This document shows positions 59,658 through 64,000 of a stretch of 64,000 bases of DNA, one piece after another. Origin of the DNA: Bacteroides ndongoniae (GTDB taxonomy: Bacteria > Bacteroidota > Bacteroidia > Bacteroidales > Bacteroidaceae). Both the position numbers and the translations under genes were made by a program. Under the pieces are notes generated by a model, which made no database searches, had not been told where the DNA came from, and saw only the letters and a list, made by a program, of their open reading frames with translations. The stretch is taken from positions 1,473,664 through 1,537,663 of the forward strand of contig NZ_FNVV01000014.1 of NCBI RefSeq assembly GCF_900108345.1. The letters are read 5' to 3'. Numbering within the stretch: the first letter of the stretch is position 1; each line of letters begins with the position of its first letter.

Positions 59658-60644
59658 CTATAATTCAGTATCAACATCCGCTTTGAAACCGATAAGTTTC
59701 AATTCATTTCTTGGATGTTTGCTTTGTAGTATTTCTTTTTGCATATTCATATTTACATGCGTATAGATTTGCGTCGTAACGATACTGCTATGTCCGAGAA
59801 GATTCTGGATATATTTTATATCAACTCCTCTTTCCAAAAGTAATGTAGCAAATGTATGCCGAAATGTATGAGGGGTTACTCTCTTGTTCATCTGCAGACC
59901 GGTTACACACTTTTTGATTAACAATCTAACTGACTGCTCGGATATTCTATTCCCTAAGCGATTCACGAAGAAAAAAGTCTGGGGCTGTACTAAAACATAA
60001 TACTCTTTTAGAATATCAAGTACTTCCGATGAGCATATTTGTATTATTCGCTCCTTACTGCCTTTACCATTCACTTTTAGAACACCATTCTCAAGATCTA
60101 TATCATTACAGGACAGACTGCATAGTTCTGCAACCCGTATTCCAGTAGCAAACAGGACTTCGATCATGCATACATCACGTGTTCTGGCCAAATAAGTGTA
60201 GCTTTGAGGTTTAACATTCTCTTCCCTTATTTCGTACAAATATCTGAGAATCTGCTCGACCTCATTATAGTGCATAACTACAGGCAATACTTTAGGCTCT
60301 TTTACCTGGAGTCTAATTTTTCGTATAGGATTTACAAATAAATCATTTTCGTATTCATAATACGAGAATAATGCTTTCAGTGATGCTATCTTTCTTTTAA
60401 TTGTCTTTGGCTTAAATGTGGATATAGTCTGTATATATCTTTTTATCATTTCCTTGGTTATGTGTTCAAAATAGGTAACATTAAAATCACCGTTGACAAA
60501 AGTTTCAAACTGAAGTCCATCTACCTTATAGGCTTTAATCGTCTTTTCACTTAGTCTTTTTTCATATCGACAATGAGACAAAAAGTCACTCATCACATTT
60601 TTAATAGCTGTATAACTTCTCTGCTGTTCAATTACTTCTTTCAT
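59658..60644 (-). CDS. Tyrosine recombinase/integrase
   Basis: 328 residues from the ATG at 60644 (the frame is open further, but MKEVIEQQRSYTAIKNVMSD is the normal start). The N-terminal SAM-like DNA-binding domain is at about 15-95. The catalytic domain has the Arg in ATGIRVAELCSLSC, the HTFRHTFATLLL motif (His and Arg), LGHSSIVTTQIYTHV with the His/Trp position and the nucleophile Tyr, and the beta-strand Lys region (KVNGKGSKER). It is of XerC/D-like integrase type and could mobilise a cargo element or be a shufflon-type invertase. No attachment site was recognised near it. It is divergent from the ATPase gene, with about 100 bp between them. Confidence 0.9.
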   Translation of the reverse strand: MKEVIEQQRSYTAIKNVMSDFLSHCRYEKRLSEKTIKAYKVDGLQFETFVNGDFNVTYFEHITKEMIKRYIQTISTFKPKTIKRKIASLKALFSYYEYENDLFVNPIRKIRLQVKEPKVLPVVMHYNEVEQILRYLYEIREENVKPQSYTYLARTRDVCMIEVLFATGIRVAELCSLSCNDIDLENGVLKVNGKGSKERIIQICSSEVLDILKEYYVLVQPQTFFFVNRLGNRISEQSVRLLIKKCVTGLQMNKRVTPHTFRHTFATLLLERGVDIKYIQNLLGHSSIVTTQIYTHVNMNMQKEILQSKHPRNELKLIGFKADVDTEL

Positions 60645-60747
60645 TCTGGTATATATTAAAGTTTCGCAAAGGAAAGAAATACAAAGCATCGAGAAAGTGA
60701 ATATCACCAGGAAAAATACCGGTATGAATAACTGATAACTTAAAATT

Positions 60748-63102
60748 ATGATTACTAGAATATTTATAAATAGGAAAATTGAAAAGAAATTTTTTCAAGA
60801 AGATATAACATTAGCTCGTTCTAAATCTAGAATAGTCATAATAAGCAGTCCATCAGGTTTGGGTAAATCATCATTAATTGATGAGGTTGTAAAAAACAAG
60901 CTAAATTACGATTTAGATCATAGAGTAAAAATAAAACAAAGTGAATCTGAAGAATGTGATCTTGGCTTTTTTATAAAAAGGATAGTTAAGATGCTTGATA
61001 TTAATGCTTTGCACGATCAAGCCGGGTATTTAAGATTTCATGAATTTTCATTAAAAAAAAACCTTTTAGAAATAATTGGTGAAATAACAATAAAAAAAAT
61101 ATTTTCCTCAGTAGGTATTGATAATTACCTTGATCATGTAAAATCAACGGAAGATAATATCCAAGAATGGTTAGGTAATGAATTTAATCTACTATTACTG
61201 GGAAAAGAATATATTAAGTATGTATTAAGAGGAAGAAAATTAATTTTAGCCATTGAAAATATCCAAAATATTGATAATTATTCGGTACAAGTTTTAAAGG
61301 AAATTATTCAATCAACAAATAACGCTTATTTGATTTTTGAATACACTACTGGTATTCGTTATAACTTTTCTATTCCAGAGTTACATGATTTTTTTCAAGC
61401 AGCAGCAGATATATCTGAATATACTCTTTCTAAACTTGACAAAGCTGAAATTATTAAAACTCTTGGAGTTAAGGACGATATAATCATTGGCATTCTCAAT
61501 GAATCATATGATACTTCTGATGGGAATCTTTTTAAGCTTTCGTTACTTTTAAATGATGCCAAATGTTTAAAGCTTCATAAAGAATTAGTTTATAGTGAAA
61601 CGATTAAGAATCTTGTTAATAATTTTAACAACTCAATAAAGGCAATTTTGATAATTATAGAATCTCATAGAAATGGCATTTCTTATACTAAATTGTATGA
61701 GCTAATAGCGACACATTTATCAGATCTTATAAATTGCAGGGAAATCGATACTTCATTGAGACTCTTAATGGATAATTACATAATAGAATGTACTCCAATA
61801 GATATTAAATTAACACATGACAGCCTATTTAAAGAACTAAATAAGCTTGATGAGTTAAAAAAAATATACATTGTTGTTTTAAGGAGAATGGCTGCCTACT
61901 ACAAAGAAAAAAATCAAGAAAAACTAAGCATTGAAGAGAGAATAAACAACTATTTATACTTGATTTCATTTTATTTAAAACTCAACTCTTTTTTAGATAT
62001 TATTGAAATACTTGAGCAAATAAACGATGATTTAGCTTCTTTCCCTATTGATACAGTTCTTAATTATTTAAATTTAATACGAGCAACATATGATGCGAAC
62101 AAACTAGATGACGAATTTGACAAAGAAATCATTAAATGGTCTGTTTATATTTATTTCCGTTGTGGCTATTATAAAAAGATTATTGATGAGATTTCTTTTT
62201 CAACAATAGAAGATATACGAGTGAAATTATGTTATATAGCAGCCTTATCAAGTGAGAGCCCACAGGAAGCTATGAATATCATAATGAGTAATAAAGAAAA
62301 AGATTCAATTTATAATCTAGGGCTTAAGCTTGTTGAATTGAGAACGCTAAGATCTCTTCGCAAGAAACATGACTGCTATAATTTATGGATGGAATATTAT
62401 GAGAATAAAGTATTTAATAATTCATTGTGGGAAGGCGATTTCTTGCGTTATTCATGTTTATGTATTCACAATGATTTGGAGTTTAGGATAAAACGTATAA
62501 AAGAAGCCTATAATATATTTAGAACTCGAAACAATTCATACGGAATTATTGCTTCTTGTTTAACATTAATGCGAGATTATCTATTTATGGGTAACTATAA
62601 AAAAGCCAATAAATGGATGAATGAAGCTAGCTACCACATTCAAAAGGCCGTATTCCCAATGTATATGTTTTACAATAATCAATCTGTACTAGGAATACTG
62701 GCGCAAGATATATCTGGAAAGGTTTTATTAAATTTATATAGAGCACTTGAAATTTGTACAAATTCAGATGATTCTATTGCAATACAATCTAATTTATTAT
62801 GCTGTTGTATAATTCAAAAAGATAAAAATAGCGGTGTTGAATTTTATCAAAATTTGTTAGTCTCTTTACGAAAGTCCTATTATCAAAACAGTTCAATTTT
62901 TCAATCTGTTGTCTATAACTGCTATAAATACGCAAAGTTAATAGATGATGAAGAAAATATTCCTTTTTTAGCTAGTCATTATAGCAAACTATTGACAAAT
63001 AATTATCCACAAGTACCATCTATTATCCGAAGTGATTTTTTCCCTGTGTTAATTGTTAACTGGGACATAGATTATTATACCGTTCTAAACAATTATCAAT
63101 AA
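60748..63102 (+). CDS. Large P-loop ATPase with helical repeats (STAND-like)
   Basis: 784 residues, AT-rich, unlike the neighbouring genes. Walker A is SPSGLGKSSLID (about 34-45). A Walker B-like strand RKLILAIENIQNID (about 178-191) has Glu where Asp is usual. Residues ~390-780 are helical repeats without a clear signature. STAND NTPases with such tails often sense invaders and trigger defence, but this one has no N-terminal effector domain; the P-loop is near the N-terminus. It is next to a recombinase. The last 47 bp overlap a truncated gene on the other strand. Confidence 0.65.
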   Translation: MITRIFINRKIEKKFFQEDITLARSKSRIVIISSPSGLGKSSLIDEVVKNKLNYDLDHRVKIKQSESEECDLGFFIKRIVKMLDINALHDQAGYLRFHEFSLKKNLLEIIGEITIKKIFSSVGIDNYLDHVKSTEDNIQEWLGNEFNLLLLGKEYIKYVLRGRKLILAIENIQNIDNYSVQVLKEIIQSTNNAYLIFEYTTGIRYNFSIPELHDFFQAAADISEYTLSKLDKAEIIKTLGVKDDIIIGILNESYDTSDGNLFKLSLLLNDAKCLKLHKELVYSETIKNLVNNFNNSIKAILIIIESHRNGISYTKLYELIATHLSDLINCREIDTSLRLLMDNYIIECTPIDIKLTHDSLFKELNKLDELKKIYIVVLRRMAAYYKEKNQEKLSIEERINNYLYLISFYLKLNSFLDIIEILEQINDDLASFPIDTVLNYLNLIRATYDANKLDDEFDKEIIKWSVYIYFRCGYYKKIIDEISFSTIEDIRVKLCYIAALSSESPQEAMNIIMSNKEKDSIYNLGLKLVELRTLRSLRKKHDCYNLWMEYYENKVFNNSLWEGDFLRYSCLCIHNDLEFRIKRIKEAYNIFRTRNNSYGIIASCLTLMRDYLFMGNYKKANKWMNEASYHIQKAVFPMYMFYNNQSVLGILAQDISGKVLLNLYRALEICTNSDDSIAIQSNLLCCCIIQKDKNSGVEFYQNLLVSLRKSYYQNSSIFQSVVYNCYKYAKLIDDEENIPFLASHYSKLLTNNYPQVPSIIRSDFFPVLIVNWDIDYYTVLNNYQ

Positions 63103-63586
63103 GTAATTCGAGAACAGATAGATAATTATAGCCTTCATAATAAAATGGAGTAAAGAATGCCCCTGACGGATTTAATGTTGTATCATGCGATAATTCAAAA
63201 CAGTAAAAGGTATCATTAACTAGCTTGCCATCAATTCTAATATATTCAACTTTATCTAACCAATTAAATAATTTAAAGAGGTTAGATATGTTGTAATCGT
63301 TTAATAAGTGTTTGCCGTTTCTTAGTTTTATTTTATGATATAATTTATCCTCAAAACTATGTATATTATTATTGAAATAATTGTCATTAAATTCCGAATA
63401 TCTCTCAACAACTCCCCAAGTCTTTATATTGTCTTTCCACCCAATAATGCTTACACTTAATTCTTTACCTCCTATAAATTCTTCTATAATGATAGGTTGG
63501 TTCAAATTCTCATATAGATTATTGATAAGTTTAATAATTCGATTTTTATCTTCGTAAGCATTCGATAAACTACAAGTTTTAAACCT
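63056..63586 (-). pseudogene. 5'-truncated ATP-grasp ligase-like gene
   Basis: The readable frame (63505 from a TTG, open upstream to a stop at 63587-63589) encodes QPIIIEEFIGGKELSVSIIG, then YIRIDGKLVNDTFYCFELSH and TTLNPSGAFFTPFYYEGYNY. These match the second half of D-Ala-D-Ala ligase-type ATP-grasp enzymes (VEEFIxGxE; RxD; the ExN region here ELSHD, so the metal-binding Asn is changed). The first half is missing; the frame is cut off near 63587 beside an IS66-type element. It is probably a remnant. Confidence 0.6.
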
Positions 63587-63593
63587 TTATATA

Positions 63594-63659
63594 CAACAAT
63601 AGCGACTGTCACTATGAACCTAATAGTTTCAGCCGCTATTATTTTGTTGAACCTATATG
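63594..63659 (-). terminator. Hairpin at the end of the IS66-type element
   Basis: CAACAATAGCG-A-CTG pairs with CAG-C-CGCTATT and further with TTGTTG across an ~31-nt loop. It lies just beyond the stop of the leftward transposase (63672) and may be a terminator or part of the element's end. Confidence 0.45.
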
Positions 63660-63671
63660 TTGCATATGGCA

Positions 63672-63995
63672 TTAGTTGTCAGATACCCCATGTTGTTTTG
63701 TTAATATGCTTTCCGGATGTTTCAGCTTCCACTTGTGTGGAAGCAGATCCAAAAGTATCTCATGAGTTGCATTCTTGTGATAAGGCATTTGGGCGATTAC
63801 ATCATTCAGGTAATTCCTTGGGTTTACATCGTGTGCCTTACAAGTAGCCAATAGGGAACAGATAACAGACATATTAACCGCAGCTTCGTGATTACCACAG
63901 AAAAGAAAATTTTTTCTGCTCAGAGTGATGGGCCGTTGGACATTTTCCGCCAGATTGTTGTCCCAGTACAGGCGGCCATCGTCCAGACATCTCAT
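63672..63995 (-). CDS. IS66-family transposase, C-terminal part (runs off right edge)
   Basis: 107 residues visible; the start is beyond the window. RLYWDNNLAENVQRPITLSR, KNFLFCGNHEAAVNMSVI and LLATCKAHDVNPRNYLNDVI are the typical IS66 TnpC ending, with the catalytic Glu in NLAENVQRP. The element lies to the right of the truncated ATP-grasp gene and is the likely cause of that truncation. The left end of the element is somewhere near 63590-63600, but I cannot fix it without the other end. Confidence 0.9.
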   Translation of the reverse strand: MRCLDDGRLYWDNNLAENVQRPITLSRKNFLFCGNHEAAVNMSVICSLLATCKAHDVNPRNYLNDVIAQMPYHKNATHEILLDLLPHKWKLKHPESILTKQHGVSDN

Positions 63996-64000
63996 AATAT

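Noticed and set aside
1..64000. tRNA or rRNA genes and a tRNA-type attachment site for the integrase
   Set aside because: I saw no clover-leaf or rRNA-like sequence, and no direct repeat that could be an att site near 59658-60644.

Overview
The window is a Bacteroidales accessory region (Bacteroides, Phocaeicola or Parabacteroides type). The promoter boxes are of the Bacteroides kind (TTTG and TAnnTTTG), the genes are of Bacteroidota-only families, and the insertion sequences are of kinds common in gut Bacteroidales. It carries a nearly complete subtype-iii type VI secretion system (T6SSiii) with its effector and immunity cargo. The left edge holds the 3' end of another gene, followed by mobile-element-type cargo. 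This would fit one of the T6SS architectures known to travel on conjugative elements (GA1/GA2), but no conjugation gene is complete enough here to prove it.

Layout. 1-4.5 kb: four minus-strand cargo genes, each preceded by a related ~250 bp intergenic module (a cassette-like array with ~1 kb spacing). 4.5-22.2 kb: T6SS core. tssB and tssC run leftwards and are followed by a candidate membrane-active effector and a membrane immunity protein. Rightwards run tssE, tssF, tssH (clpV), tssG, tssN, tssK, two single-membrane-span coiled-coil proteins (TssQ/TssO-like), a PKD-domain protein (TssP-like) and tssR. tssR is interrupted by a 1594-bp IS1380-family element with a 5-bp target duplication (TATAT). 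22.2-36 kb: hcp, a two-gene cassette containing a membrane-anchored LexA/S24-like protein, vgrG, and two near-identical rhs genes with different toxin tips, each followed by its own immunity candidate. 36-39 kb: a decayed IS982-like element with a second intact IS inserted inside it. 39-44.5 kb: a Panacea-type toxin-antitoxin pair with two co-oriented genes, a decayed ATPase gene, a TPR protein and an exonuclease-like/BRCT protein. 44.7-53.9 kb: a second hcp identical to the first, a second vgrG, a TPR adaptor candidate, a small membrane protein, and a third rhs with a PD-(D/E)XK-like nuclease tip plus immunity. 54-58.3 kb: two tandem SIR2-like proteins and an AbiC-like membrane protein (probable phage defence). 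58.4-59.4 kb: a Tae4-family amidase effector and a lipoprotein immunity candidate. 59.6-64 kb: a tyrosine recombinase, a large P-loop ATPase, a truncated ATP-grasp gene and the end of an IS66 transposase.

How the parts work together: TssB/C form the contractile sheath, Hcp the tube, VgrG plus the PAAR-like Rhs N-termini the spike, TssE/F/G/K the baseplate, TssN and its partners the Bacteroidota-specific envelope complex, and ClpV recycles the sheath. At least five effector/immunity sets can be proposed: the pore-like protein, Rhs1 (permuted papain-like), Rhs2 (unknown or ART-like), Rhs3 (nuclease) and Tae4 (peptidoglycan amidase).

The most striking unexplained signals are: (i) a shared promoter plus structured ~200-nt leader in front of hcp1, vgrG1 and hcp2; (ii) the IS-interrupted tssR, which may disable the apparatus or shorten TssR; (iii) the LexA-like membrane protein between hcp and vgrG; (iv) the cassette-like intergenic modules at the left; and (v) the paired SIR2 proteins embedded in the T6SS cargo.
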